DNA of 64,000 bases from Bacteriovorax sp. MedPE-SWde. GTDB lineage: Bacteria > Bdellovibrionota > Bacteriovoracia > Bacteriovoracales > Bacteriovoracaceae. The position numbers were made by a program, and so were the translations under genes. This document shows positions 8,418 to 17,885 of the stretch, piece by piece (positions within the stretch are counted from its first letter, which is position 1; each line of letters begins with the position of its first letter). A model generated the notes under the pieces. It did no database searches, was not told where the DNA came from, and worked only from the letters and a program-made list of their open reading frames with translations. The stretch is taken from contig MPCU01000009.1 of NCBI GenBank assembly GCA_001874305.1, positions 146,162 through 210,161 of the forward strand, read 5' to 3'.

Positions 8418-11400
8418 TTACTTTTTACAAGATGCTGTTTTCGCGAACATGAATTGTTTTTCAAGTCTTTGAATTTTCTCTCCAGTAATAGTGTAGTTAA
8501 GAGTTAGTCCACAAGACTTTGCTTCATCATAAACACGTTTGAAAACATATTTGTTTTTGAAAGCAACTCTTCCGAAGTCTGCGTAAGCTTTAACAAACTT
8601 CTTGTTATTCTTACCGTAGAACTTCTTCATTTCATTAACTCTTTTAAACATTTTAGAAAGGTCAGCTTTTACATCAGCATTCTTCTCTCTAATACATCTC
8701 TTACTCTTCTTACAGTCATACTTTACTTGTGCCATAAGGTCGTACTTGAAGTCATTTACATTTAACTCCATTAAGTGCTCTGTGTAGGCCTTAGAGAAGT
8801 TAATCTTCATATCAATCTTAGTGTATTTAAGCTTTCCTTTTGTTTGAGGAACGATAACTGGTAGTTCTTCATAAAGGTAAGTCTTGTTAACAAGTCTTCT
8901 AACTGCTCTTTTAAGTTTCTTAGCTGTTCCGTTGTTCGTTTCGTAAGACCATACAAATGTTCCTTTTGTATCGTAGAACTTCTTGTCATCAAGAGTTGTC
9001 TCAGTAACACCAGCATAGAATGCTTTGATTGCATTTCTTTCTTTAGATCCTAAGTTAGAGCTTGTTCCACTTGAGTAGATACCATACTCACTCTTAATTT
9101 CTGCACCTGTTGCATGAACAGTTGTATTTGAAAGTTCGTAAAACTTACCAGTGTTATAATTCCATGATGCTAATTGAACAAATGGAGTTGAAAGACCTAA
9201 GTTAAATGCGCTTCCCGAAAGAGATGATGTTGAAGAAGTAACTTCTTCTACTCTTGGGTCTACAAGGTTAACCATATCTTGAACTAGAGTTAAGTTACCT
9301 TTAAGTACATCTTCATATACTTTGGCCATTTCATCATCAGAAAGATCCATTACATAAGAGAATGCAGTTCCTTCTTTTTTGATTTTAGAAACACCTGCAC
9401 CTGTGAAGAATGCTCCAGTTGAAAGTGACATAGACTTAAGCTTAGATCTTGTAACTTCAACATATACTCTTGAATCATCAATTTTTTGAACAAATGTTTG
9501 GTACGTACCTTGAGATACTGCAGCAGTACTTACTGGGATAAGATCATACATACCACCTAGGCTGAACATGATTCCACCTTGAGTTTCGTAAGTAACACTA
9601 TCTCCCATTTTCCATGAAGCAAGATCAGTTGCTTTGTATGGAATCTTCATAGACTTTTCAGTCTTAGTAATTCCTTCTTTTCCAAAAGCAATCTTCTTAA
9701 ATAGAACCGAAGAACCTTTTGTTGGAGCAAGACCAATACCGTAGAAAGTATTAGCTAACTCACCATATCTATCACCAGCGTTAGGGTAGTTCCAGTTTCC
9801 TGAAACACCAAGTCCTAGAGTATAGTTTCTTTTCTTAGTAACCATGAATGCACCAGCATTATCTACATAAGAAAGAGTGTTAGATGGGTAAAGAGCTGAT
9901 TCTAGAATCTCAACAGATTGAGAAGAGAATAGGTTAGTGAAGAAAAGTGGCTTAACACCAAATTTTGCAATTAACTCATCTTCATTGTTGTCACCAACAT
10001 GGTTGTTACCAATGTTGTTATTTCCACGGTTGTTGTTACCGTTGTTATCATCACCAGAGTTGTCGTTACCAGCATTTCTGTCACCGATATTTCTATCACC
10101 TACGTTATCGTCACCAAGGTTAGCATTACCAGTATTTCTGTTACCAGTATTATAATCACCGTTGTTGTCGTTACCTAGGTTAGCATCACCAGTGTTTCTT
10201 CTTCCGTAGTTGTAGTTACCGATGTTTCTATTTCCATCATTGAAGTGACCTTGGTTTCTGTTTCCAATGTTTCCGTTACCAATATTTCTGTTACCGTCAT
10301 TTCCAGAACCAGTGTTTCTGTTTCCTACGTTGAAGTCACCTTCGTTTCTATTACCTTGGTTACCAGTTCCAACGTTAGCGTTACCAACATTTCCGTTACC
10401 TTGATTTCTATTTCCTAGGTTGTGGTCACCTGTGTTTCTGTTACCGTTGTTGAAGTCACCAGTGTTAGCATTCCCAATATTTGCAAAACCTGTGTTTCTA
10501 TCACCTACGTTAGCATTACCGTTGTTCCCATTTCCATTATTATGGTCACCTGTATTTCTGTGACCATAGTTTAGGTCACCAGTGTTTCCATTACCATTGT
10601 TATAATCACCAGTGTTTCTATCACCTAGGTTGTAGTCACCTTCATTATTGTTTCCACGGTTGCTATCACCAGTGTTTCCATTTCCGTAGTTGAATCCACC
10701 ATCGTTTCTGTTTCCAATATTTGCAAAACCGTCATTACCGTTACCACGGTTAAATGCACCATTGTTGTTATTTCCACTGTTGGCAAAACCATCATTGTTA
10801 TTACCATTGTTGAAAGTACCAGTGTTTCCATTTCCTGTGTTACGGTAACCATCATTTCTATTACCGTTATTGTAGTTACCAGTGTTGTTGTTTCCTAGGT
10901 TTGCATTTCCATCGTTACCATTACCAACGTTTCCATCACCTGTGTTTCTTGAACCTAGGTTATGTTCACCGTCGTTGTTGTTTCCGATATTATAAGCACC
11001 ATCGTTTCCATTTCCAACATTGTGGTGTCCAATATTTCTGTTCCCAGTGTTATGGTCACCTTCGTTTCTATTTCCATGGTTGTTGTTACCAAGGTTAGCG
11101 TTACCAATATTGCTATTACCTTCGTTTCTATGACCTAGGTTATTGTCTCCAGTATTTCTGTGACCTACGTTACCGGCACCGTCGTTTCTGTTACCAATGT
11201 TGTGTGTACCAGTATTTCCGTTTCCAATATTAATTTCACCTTCGTTGTTATTACCAACTCCACCAAAACCAACATTATTATTTCCAAAGTTGTCTGTACC
11301 GTCGTTATTATTTCCAGTATTTCCCCAACCAGTGTTACCGTTTCCAGAGTTGTTGTTACCAGTGTTTCCATTTCCAGAGTTGTAGTCACCAGTGTTTCCA

Positions 11401-12767
11401 TGACCTGAGTTATGGTCACCAGTATTTCCATTACCTGAGTTATGGTTAGAACCTTCATTGAAGTGAGGAGGTCCAAAACGTGGTCCATTAAATGGTCCGT
11501 CTTGTGCTACAGCACCAACGTTTCCACTACCTGAGTTGTAAGAACCTACGTTATTACTTCCAGAGTTATGATTTGATTGTGCGAATGGCCCACCACCGTT
11601 GTTATCTCCTGAGTTATTACTTGAGAATGTATTCCCATCACCAGAGTTGTTAGAACCAAAAGCGTTTCCGTTTCCAGCACTACCAGAACCAAAAGCATTG
11701 TTGTCACCAGAAAAGTTATTTCCAAGGAAGCTTCCTGAACCGGTATTTCCATTACTGTCTGCACCGTTGTTATTAGTGCTGTGACCATTTCCTACGTTGT
11801 TATTTCCAGAGTTTCTGTTTCCATTATTGTAATCACCAGTGTTTCTATTTCCACTGTTGTGATCACCACGGTTTACGTCACCGTTGTTATAGCTACCTCT
11901 GTTTCTGTTACCGTTGTTATAGTCACCAGAGTTTCTATTTCCGTTGTTGTTATCACCAGAGTTTACGCTACCATTGTTGTTGTTACCTCTGTTTCTGTTT
12001 CCGTTATTGTTGTCACCACGGTTTCTATTCCCGTTGTTATTATCGCCACTGTTTCTGTCGCCTTGATTATAATCACCTCGGTTGCTATCACCTTGGTTGA
12101 AGTCACCTCTGTTGTTGTCACCTTGGTTGTGGTGACCTGAGTTACCATCACCATTGTTAAAAGCGCCTGAGTTATTATCACCGTGGTTAGCAAAACCAGT
12201 GTTATTGCTACCGTGATTATAATCGTCAGAGTTGTTACTTCCGTTATTATAGTTTGCTGAGTTGTTATCACCTAAGTTTGAATGACCTGTGTTTCCAGAT
12301 CCAAGGTTCATATCTCCAGCTTGTCTGTCATAAAAATCACGATTGTTAGCATTGTCACTAACTGTGTTGCTATTCATACCAGCTTGAGCACTAGTTCTCG
12401 CTAGGGATGGACCTGGACCGTCTTGGCCATCGCCAATTTGTCCTTCATAAATAACTTCATTAGGCTTGTGTGTGTTTACGTTTTGGAATTCACCGTAAGA
12501 GTTTCTTTGGTTAGTATTTCCAGTTGCTCCTGAGTTACCATTCTGAGTATTTGAACCAGTGTTGTGTCCAAGGTCACTAGAAAGAATCCCTGTGTTCATG
12601 AAAGTGTTATTAGAATTTGCTTCAATAAAATTTAGTGAAACACAGTTTCCTTGTGTAGATACAAGTCCTGTTACTGGGTCTAGTGATCTTCTACAAGGTA
12701 CATCTTCAACAGTTGCCCAAGTAGAAAAAGAGACCATCGCAAGTAATGCGATATGTAAGTTTCTCAT
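8418..12767 (-). CDS. Giant secreted pentapeptide (G-[ND]-x-N-x) repeat protein
   Basis: 1449 residues. A signal peptide (residues 1-18, cut near TWA) is followed by a roughly 130-residue unique region, then roughly 150 tandem pentapeptides of form G-[ND]-x-N-x (about residues 148-927). A Ser/Gly/Pro-rich break near residues 340-440 contains FNGPRFGPPHF. A unique C-terminal domain (928-1449) has no recognised fold and holds four Cys near its end, suggesting disulfides. The unit resembles the xNxGx repeat of mycobacterial PPE-MPTR proteins (Pfam Pentapeptide_2), not the A(D/N)LxX repeats of MfpA/Qnr. No LPXTG, autotransporter barrel or terminal Phe is seen, so the anchoring mode is unknown. 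It has a good AAGGAG site and its own promoter. A surface or sheath fibre is my inference. Confidence 0.85.
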   Translation of the reverse strand: MRNLHIALLAMVSFSTWATVEDVPCRRSLDPVTGLVSTQGNCVSLNFIEANSNNTFMNTGILSSDLGHNTGSNTQNGNSGATGNTNQRNSYGEFQNVNTHKPNEVIYEGQIGDGQDGPGPSLARTSAQAGMNSNTVSDNANNRDFYDRQAGDMNLGSGNTGHSNLGDNNSANYNNGSNNSDDYNHGSNNTGFANHGDNNSGAFNNGDGNSGHHNQGDNNRGDFNQGDSNRGDYNQGDRNSGDNNNGNRNRGDNNNGNRNRGNNNNGSVNSGDNNNGNRNSGDYNNGNRNRGSYNNGDVNRGDHNSGNRNTGDYNNGNRNSGNNNVGNGHSTNNNGADSNGNTGSGSFLGNNFSGDNNAFGSGSAGNGNAFGSNNSGDGNTFSSNNSGDNNGGGPFAQSNHNSGSNNVGSYNSGSGNVGAVAQDGPFNGPRFGPPHFNEGSNHNSGNGNTGDHNSGHGNTGDYNSGNGNTGNNNSGNGNTGWGNTGNNNDGTDNFGNNNVGFGGVGNNNEGEINIGNGNTGTHNIGNRNDGAGNVGHRNTGDNNLGHRNEGNSNIGNANLGNNNHGNRNEGDHNTGNRNIGHHNVGNGNDGAYNIGNNNDGEHNLGSRNTGDGNVGNGNDGNANLGNNNTGNYNNGNRNDGYRNTGNGNTGTFNNGNNNDGFANSGNNNNGAFNRGNGNDGFANIGNRNDGGFNYGNGNTGDSNRGNNNEGDYNLGDRNTGDYNNGNGNTGDLNYGHRNTGDHNNGNGNNGNANVGDRNTGFANIGNANTGDFNNGNRNTGDHNLGNRNQGNGNVGNANVGTGNQGNRNEGDFNVGNRNTGSGNDGNRNIGNGNIGNRNQGHFNDGNRNIGNYNYGRRNTGDANLGNDNNGDYNTGNRNTGNANLGDDNVGDRNIGDRNAGNDNSGDDNNGNNNRGNNNIGNNHVGDNNEDELIAKFGVKPLFFTNLFSSQSVEILESALYPSNTLSYVDNAGAFMVTKKRNYTLGLGVSGNWNYPNAGDRYGELANTFYGIGLAPTKGSSVLFKKIAFGKEGITKTEKSMKIPYKATDLASWKMGDSVTYETQGGIMFSLGGMYDLIPVSTAAVSQGTYQTFVQKIDDSRVYVEVTRSKLKSMSLSTGAFFTGAGVSKIKKEGTAFSYVMDLSDDEMAKVYEDVLKGNLTLVQDMVNLVDPRVEEVTSSTSSLSGSAFNLGLSTPFVQLASWNYNTGKFYELSNTTVHATGAEIKSEYGIYSSGTSSNLGSKERNAIKAFYAGVTETTLDDKKFYDTKGTFVWSYETNNGTAKKLKRAVRRLVNKTYLYEELPVIVPQTKGKLKYTKIDMKINFSKAYTEHLMELNVNDFKYDLMAQVKYDCKKSKRCIREKNADVKADLSKMFKRVNEMKKFYGKNNKKFVKAYADFGRVAFKNKYVFKRVYDEAKSCGLTLNYTITGEKIQRLEKQFMFAKTASCKK
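9985..12326 (-). repeat. Coding 15/30-nt tandem repeat tract (pentapeptide array)
   Basis: Two degenerate arrays (about 12326-11750 and 11450-9985) of 15-nt units encoding G-[ND]-x-N-x. A diverged Ser/Pro-rich section separates them. The third and fifth residues vary (R, N, G, D, Y, A, H / T, N, D, I, V, L, S, R) while Gly and Asn are held, indicating purifying selection on a structural register. Long open frames on the opposite strand here are by-products of the periodicity. Confidence 0.9.
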
Positions 12768-12802
12768 TCTCTCTCTCCTTAAAATGAATTTAATTTTGAT
12801 GC

Positions 12803-12831
12803 TTTATATATGAGGAGACTTTGAATATCAA
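12803..12831 (-). promoter_or_regulatory. Promoter of the giant pentapeptide protein
   Basis: On the minus strand: TTGATA (12831-12826), 17-nt spacer, TATAAA (12808-12803), then about 35 nt to the ATG with AAGGAGAG just before it. A small inverted repeat, GCGTGA...TCACGC (12873-12891), lies upstream and could bind a regulator. The remainder of the 141-nt gap shows nothing else. Confidence 0.5.
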
Positions 12832-12908
12832 TAAAATTGATGAGATTACTCGGTTATTTACGATAGAAAAGTGCGTGATAGTTTTTCACGCTATTTAAGT
12901 GATTGTTT

Positions 12909-13151
12909 TCACGTTTTTATAAGCAAGTTCTTTTCTTTGCGGCTTAGTTTCTTTACCTGGGCCTCTCGTTTGGAGGCTTCGCTTCGGTTTTCATATTCTT
13001 CGGTATAAACGACTTTCTTGGGGGGATTGGCCTTGAGAAATTTGGCACCTTTTGGCTCACAAAGGTGCTCTTGAAATCTTCGCTCCACATCAGTTGTTAT
13101 TCCTGTGTAGAGCTTATTGTTTTCTGTTTCGATGATATATAAAAACCACAT
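12909..13151 (-). CDS. GIY-YIG domain protein (UPF0213/YhbQ-like)
   Basis: 80 residues covering a single GIY-YIG nuclease domain: FLYII and YTG motifs at the N-terminus, the conserved Arg in VERRFQEH, then the EEYENRSEASKREAQVKKLSR segment carrying the usual catalytic-region Glu. Length and order match small stand-alone YhbQ-type proteins, whose members cleave DNA in vitro but whose cell role is poorly defined. It follows the U32 gene by 13 nt. A TACAAT box 6 nt before its ATG suggests an additional leaderless start. Confidence 0.85.
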   Translation of the reverse strand: MWFLYIIETENNKLYTGITTDVERRFQEHLCEPKGAKFLKANPPKKVVYTEEYENRSEASKREAQVKKLSRKEKNLLIKT

Positions 13152-13157
13152 TCAATG

Positions 13158-13186
13158 ATTGTAGTTACTTTTTTCGATCTTGGTAA
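13158..13186 (-). promoter_or_regulatory. Candidate promoter for a leaderless GIY-YIG mRNA
   Basis: Minus strand TTACCA (13186-13181), 17-nt spacer, TACAAT (13163-13158), then 6 nt to the ATG at 13151. It overlaps the stop codon of the upstream U32 gene. Confidence 0.4.
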
Positions 13187-15621
13187 GAATCTTCTCTTAA
13201 AAGTTGACCAGAGCTAAGACCGTACTTTTCAAAAACGCCGATATTGGTTTTTAAAGTTTCAACATCTATCTCATCTTCAAAGAAATCAATATAGGCTAGA
13301 ATCTTTTGGATTAGTTCATTCTCTCTCTCGTTTAAAACTTCAACTCTAAAGTGCCTGACACCTTTGCTGATTAATTCTGGCATCAAGGTTACTGCAGACT
13401 GAGCAGTAGCATTAAACATCGTATTTCGACATTCTTGATCGGCCTTAATGAAGTGTCTGTTTCCAAACTGGTCTTTAAGTTCAACCTTATGGCTTTCACA
13501 AGGTTTTCCGCAATCCTTAAACGATGATCCTTCACTCATAAAGGCAGCAAATACACAGTGCTCCATGTGAAAACTCGGCATGTACTGGTGAGTTGTTACT
13601 TCAACTTTACTTGCATCTGTGTTTTCTAGTAATGCAGATAACTGTTCAGAGTTAAGGTCGTATGAACTCGTTAACAGCTCAAAACCTTTGTTGAGAAGGT
13701 AGTTTGACGTTTGTGAGTTTGCAACGTTTAGAGAGAAGTCACCTCTTATTCTTATGGAAGAGTCGAGATCTTTTAAGAACTTATATGATCCAAGATTTCT
13801 AGCAAGAATAAAGTCTGGCTTTAGTCTCGTTAACAATTTGAGATGGTGATATTCTTTTGGCTTAAGAATACGATTTGTCGCAATTCCTGATTCTATATTT
13901 TTAAGGCCGCCTAAAATTTCAAGTGACTCGTAGTAATCTTTTCCAAATTCATAATCTAGAATGATCGATATTTTTGTCTTACCTTCAAGCGTTTCTAATA
14001 GAGGAAGTAGGTCCTTTAATTGTCCTATTTCTCTTAGCATAATATTTAAATGCTTCTTATTACTTGAAGTAGTTTCCTTTCTAGAGGTTGTTACATCTTT
14101 TAGATCAGTAATCGTTCTAGAAACTCTTACTTCGTTAAGTTTAGCGATGGCCTCTTGTCTTAAAGATTTTAGTAATTTTGAATGAAGAAATGGTTTTATT
14201 TCTTCCGTTTTAATTACAACTTCTTGAGGGTGGTAAGCAGTTCGACTTAAAGAAGAGATATCTTTTTCAATTTTCTTAAAATCAGGTTCTCTTTTAGCTT
14301 CTTCTAGGTTGTTTTCGGAAGAAACGATGATCGTATTGTCATCAATATCTGTAACTTTTAGTTTTGCAGGTTTACCTACAACAGCTTCAAAATGCAGTTT
14401 AACAGGTATTCTCTTTTGTTTGGCAAGATCTGTTACTGAAGACTCAACTTCTTTTTGAAGTTCTGGAGCAGAGTTGAGATAGACACTAAATCTCTCGTCA
14501 ATAAGAGCAAGGTTGACTCCTTTTTCGAGCTCAATTCCAATTGATCCATCACTCTTATACTGGACACCATAAATATTAGATCCTATTTCTTTTTCTCTTT
14601 CATCGTGACAGATTAAAACACCCATACCTTTTATAATCTTAGTATCGGTATCAAGAAAAACTGCTCCGCGTTCTACCTTTAAAACCTTACCAAGATATAT
14701 TCCTCTATGGGACTTGTAGGTCGCACGAACTAGCTTTTGATGGTCTACACCATGAAGCCATCCAGAAAAGAATCCTCTTGAATAGCTTAGTGCCATCTTG
14801 TCGATATCTTCTCTTTGAACGATCCCATCGTAGATTGCCTTCTTGTATGTTTTAGCTACGGTCCCAACAAAAGTAGGAGACTTAAGTCGGCCTTCAACTT
14901 TAAAAGACTCTACTCCTATTTCTTGGAGTTCTTTGACTTCATTAATTCCACAAAGATCTTGCGGAGAAACAATGTATTTTTGATCTACGAGTTCTCTTGG
15001 TAGATCATCGACAATCAACTCGTAGCTAAAGCGACAACTTTGAGCACATTGACCTCTGTTGGCAGAGCGTCCACCAATACTTTCACTCGTAAAGCACTGA
15101 CCTGAATAAGCAACGCAAAGGGCTCCGTGTACGAATACCTCTAGTTCTTTTTCGGTGTTCTTTCTGATCTCTTTTATTTCACTAATTGAGTTTTCACGAC
15201 CTAGTACATATCTATCGATATCAAGGTCTTCGAGTAGCTCCATCGCATTGTGGTTAGTTACTGTCATTTGTGTAGAGGCGTGAATAACTTGTTGTGGACA
15301 AATCTTTTTTATAACTTCGGCCAATCCTAAGTCTTGAACGATTAGTGCATCAGGACCTAGTGGAAGAACTTTTTTGAGTACTTCTATTGCTGCTGGAAGT
15401 TCATTTTCAAAAATCAAAATATTGAATGCAACGTGGACTTTAACACCGTAGAGGTGGCAGATATCTATAATCTCTTTGAGATCTTCAATAGAGTGATCTA
15501 CTGTTCTACCTCTGGCATTGAAGCCTGGCATTCCTACATAAATAGCATCGGCCCCACCGTGAATAGCAGCAAGGCACATTTCCATATTCCCACAAGGGAG
15601 TAATAATTCAGATTTTTTCAT
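13165..15621 (-). CDS. Long U32 family protein, RlhA-like (rRNA/tRNA hydroxylation or peptidase U32)
   Basis: 818 residues. The N-terminal half carries the U32 signature: IVQDLG, HASTQMT, HGALCVAYSGQC and GRSANRGQCAQSCR, close to E. coli RlhA (YdcP), which makes 5-hydroxycytidine at C2501 of 23S rRNA. The Cys residues in these motifs fit an iron-sulfur site. A DUF3656-like middle and a second barrel-like half (HMEHCVFAAF, DCGKPC, CRNTMFN) give the long form of the family. I start at ATG 15621 because MKKSELLLPCGNME is where the family begins; the frame extends 10 codons further. It follows the lipoprotein gene by 82 nt. Confidence 0.82.
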   Translation of the reverse strand: MKKSELLLPCGNMEMCLAAIHGGADAIYVGMPGFNARGRTVDHSIEDLKEIIDICHLYGVKVHVAFNILIFENELPAAIEVLKKVLPLGPDALIVQDLGLAEVIKKICPQQVIHASTQMTVTNHNAMELLEDLDIDRYVLGRENSISEIKEIRKNTEKELEVFVHGALCVAYSGQCFTSESIGGRSANRGQCAQSCRFSYELIVDDLPRELVDQKYIVSPQDLCGINEVKELQEIGVESFKVEGRLKSPTFVGTVAKTYKKAIYDGIVQREDIDKMALSYSRGFFSGWLHGVDHQKLVRATYKSHRGIYLGKVLKVERGAVFLDTDTKIIKGMGVLICHDEREKEIGSNIYGVQYKSDGSIGIELEKGVNLALIDERFSVYLNSAPELQKEVESSVTDLAKQKRIPVKLHFEAVVGKPAKLKVTDIDDNTIIVSSENNLEEAKREPDFKKIEKDISSLSRTAYHPQEVVIKTEEIKPFLHSKLLKSLRQEAIAKLNEVRVSRTITDLKDVTTSRKETTSSNKKHLNIMLREIGQLKDLLPLLETLEGKTKISIILDYEFGKDYYESLEILGGLKNIESGIATNRILKPKEYHHLKLLTRLKPDFILARNLGSYKFLKDLDSSIRIRGDFSLNVANSQTSNYLLNKGFELLTSSYDLNSEQLSALLENTDASKVEVTTHQYMPSFHMEHCVFAAFMSEGSSFKDCGKPCESHKVELKDQFGNRHFIKADQECRNTMFNATAQSAVTLMPELISKGVRHFRVEVLNERENELIQKILAYIDFFEDEIDVETLKTNIGVFEKYGLSSGQLLREDSYQDRKK

Positions 15622-15703
15622 GTGTGTTATGTAGCACCAAAGGCCATGCAAGTCCTTAAATAAATTGAAGAATAGAAGTTATTACATTGGTGTAGAGGTG
15701 TTT

Positions 15704-16345
15704 TTATTGAATAATTCTGATGCGAGCGATTTCTTCAGGTTCAAGATTCCCATATATCCACGCATTTACTTTAAGTCGGTGCTTTGAATTTGTGTTTCTT
15801 AGATCGACAAGAATTCTGACAGGCTCAACTATTTGAGTCTCAAAGTTTTCGTGAGTTGCCTCTAGTTGATGAACAATAGAGTTGGAAACTTGAGATATAT
15901 CGAATTCCCATGCTTCATATTCAGTGGGAGAAATGGGCGTTTTAACATCCCAAGGCCTTCCAAGGTCATCGTAGAAGTCAATTTCTGCTGGGCCTCTGAT
16001 AATTGGACCAGGTATAAGCTCTCTTCTCTCTGCAATGAGAACAGATTCAGCTTCCTGAATGGACTTCATCGAAATATAGTTATTGTGATCTGGGTCAGCA
16101 CCAAGCTCAAGGAGTCTTGGTTCATCAACTTTAAACTTAACCAAAGTATCTTGAAAGTAGATAAAGTCTTGAGCATTCTTAAATTGATTTGATTGTGGAT
16201 GGGTGAGGTACTCTAGTGAAAATTCAGAGGCCCAGCTTAGACAGTTTCTATTTGATTGTCTCGATGCAATAGCTCTATCTCTAATTGTAAATTGAGAGCA
16301 AGATTGTAAGAAAATCAGTGAAGCTACTATAAGAATTTTATACAT
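15704..16345 (-). CDS. Lipoprotein with a PD-(D/E)xK-like motif, unknown function
   Basis: 213 residues. Residues 1-15 are a lipoprotein signal with lipobox FLQSC (Cys16); Ser at +2 predicts outer-membrane sorting. The mature part holds a segment around residues 119-137 with Glu121, Asp123 and D133-V-K135, spaced like the E...D-x(n)-(D/E)xK core of restriction-like nucleases and some toxin nuclease domains. That is a motif-level suggestion only. I recognise no named family. A predator enzyme acting outside the cytoplasm would fit, but this is speculation. Start context is ordinary and the gene precedes the U32 gene on the same strand. Confidence 0.7.
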   Translation of the reverse strand: MYKILIVASLIFLQSCSQFTIRDRAIASRQSNRNCLSWASEFSLEYLTHPQSNQFKNAQDFIYFQDTLVKFKVDEPRLLELGADPDHNNYISMKSIQEAESVLIAERRELIPGPIIRGPAEIDFYDDLGRPWDVKTPISPTEYEAWEFDISQVSNSIVHQLEATHENFETQIVEPVRILVDLRNTNSKHRLKVNAWIYGNLEPEEIARIRIIQ

Positions 16346-16515
16346 CTTAGTACTTGTCGAATAATTCGTTTAAAAACTTGAGTTAAAAGCTTGGTTCTAA
16401 ATAAATGATGGTCAGAAATGTTGAGAATTGCATATATAAACTCTTCAAAGACCCAATAAATAGGGTTATACTCAGGACAATTTTAAAGCTTAATTAGTAC
16501 TGTAAGGAGTGCAAT

Positions 16516-17832
16516 GTGTCAGAGACTAATCTAAAGGATATGTCGCAACTGGTAAGTCTTGCTAAAAGACGTGGTTTCATTTTTCAAAGTTCAGAGATCT
16601 ATGGTGGTCTTTCGTCTTGTTGGGATTATGGGCCATACGGTATTGAACTAAAAAATAACTTAAAACAAAAGTGGTGGAAGTCCATGACATTCAGATCGGA
16701 TGTTGTTGGTCTCGACGCTTCAATTTTTATGCACCCATCTGTTTGGAAAGCTTCTGGTCACGTAGATGGCTTTAATGATCCAATGGTTGATTGTAAAAAC
16801 TGTAAATCAAGATTTAGAGAAGATAAGATTGATACAACGGCTCCATGTACAAACTGTGGTGCTAAAGACTCATTTACTGAGCCAAGAGATTTTAACTTAA
16901 TGTTTAATACTCAAATGGGTCCAGTTGAAGATAGCTCTGCTAAGGTTTACTTAAGACCTGAAACAGCTCAAGGTATCTTTACAAACTTTCTAAATGTTCA
17001 AACGACAATGAGAAAGAAGCTACCATTTGGTATTGCTCAAATCGGGAAAGCTTTTAGAAATGAAATTACTCCAGGTAACTTTATTTTTAGAACTAGAGAA
17101 TTTGAACAAATGGAAATGCAATACTTCATTAAGCCAGGAACTCAACAAGAGTCTATGGAAGAGTGGAAAGAAACTCGTATGAAGTGGCACCTTTCAAATG
17201 GTTTAAGAGAAGAGAATCTTCGTTGGCATGATCACGGTGAGGACCTTGCTCACTATGCTGATTCGGCATATGACATTGAATATAAGTTTGCTCATGGTTG
17301 GGACGAGATGGAAGGGGTTCATTCAAGAACTGACTTTGATCTTAAGCAACATCAAGATCACTCTGGTAAAAACTTGATGTACACAGATACACAAGATAAT
17401 AATAAGAAGTACCTTCCATATGTAATGGAGACTTCTGTCGGTTGTGACAGGTGTCTACTTGCTATCATGAGTGATGCATATAGAATTGAGCATGAAGGTG
17501 ATAAGGAAAAAGAAAGAGTTGTGATGAAGTTTCACCCTTCTCTTGCTCCTATTAAAGTTGCTGTTCTTCCACTCGTTAAAAAACTTGCTGAGCCAGCAAC
17601 AAAACTATTTAAAGACCTACAGATGGAATTTAAATCTGAATATGATTTAGCAGGATCTATTGGAAAGAGGTATAGAAGACAAGATGAGATTGGTACACCA
17701 TTCTGTGTAACATTTGATTTTGACTCTCTTGAAGATAACTCTGTTACAGTAAGAAATAGAGATACAATGGAGCAAGAAAGAATCGCCATTGATTCACTGA
17801 CAAAGTACTTAAAAGAAAAACTAGCGTATTAA
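16516..17832 (+). CDS. glyQS: Glycyl-tRNA synthetase, homodimeric type
   Basis: Charges tRNA-Gly. 438 residues, the compact alpha2 class IIa form rather than the alpha2beta2 GlyQ/GlyS form. Visible: N-terminal [14 protein letters not shown], a zinc-ribbon-like pair CKNC and CTNC (about residues 93-120), motif 2 region [27 protein letters not shown], and the C-terminal anticodon domain with motif 3-type sequence. The start is GTG at 16516, placed by AAGGAG at 16504-16509. An overlapping ATG at 16514 is out of frame. A strong terminator follows directly. Confidence 0.95.
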   Translation: MSETNLKDMSQLVSLAKRRGFIFQSSEIYGGLSSCWDYGPYGIELKNNLKQKWWKSMTFRSDVVGLDASIFMHPSVWKASGHVDGFNDPMVDCKNCKSRFREDKIDTTAPCTNCGAKDSFTEPRDFNLMFNTQMGPVEDSSAKVYLRPETAQGIFTNFLNVQTTMRKKLPFGIAQIGKAFRNEITPGNFIFRTREFEQMEMQYFIKPGTQQESMEEWKETRMKWHLSNGLREENLRWHDHGEDLAHYADSAYDIEYKFAHGWDEMEGVHSRTDFDLKQHQDHSGKNLMYTDTQDNNKKYLPYVMETSVGCDRCLLAIMSDAYRIEHEGDKEKERVVMKFHPSLAPIKVAVLPLVKKLAEPATKLFKDLQMEFKSEYDLAGSIGKRYRRQDEIGTPFCVTFDFDSLEDNSVTVRNRDTMEQERIAIDSLTKYLKEKLAY

Positions 17833-17835
17833 TAT

Positions 17836-17862
17836 AAAGGCACCTTTGGTGCCTTTTTTTTT
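17836..17862 (+). terminator. Intrinsic terminator after glycyl-tRNA synthetase
   Basis: GGCACC (17839-17844), loop TTT, GGTGCC (17848-17853), then nine T. Only about 23 nt separate the T tract from the ppdK ATG, leaving no room for a full ppdK promoter. Confidence 0.92.
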
Positions 17863-17885
17863 GATTCCATGGAAAGGGGATTATT

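Noticed and set aside
9937..12271. Long open frames on the plus strand and in other frames opposite the giant repeat protein
   Set aside because: They are hydrophobic or Val/Ile/Thr-monotone by-products of the 15-nt periodicity, without ribosome sites.
9985..12326. Possible CRISPR-like array
   Set aside because: Short degenerate units without unique spacers of constant length; they are coding pentapeptides and no cas gene is present.
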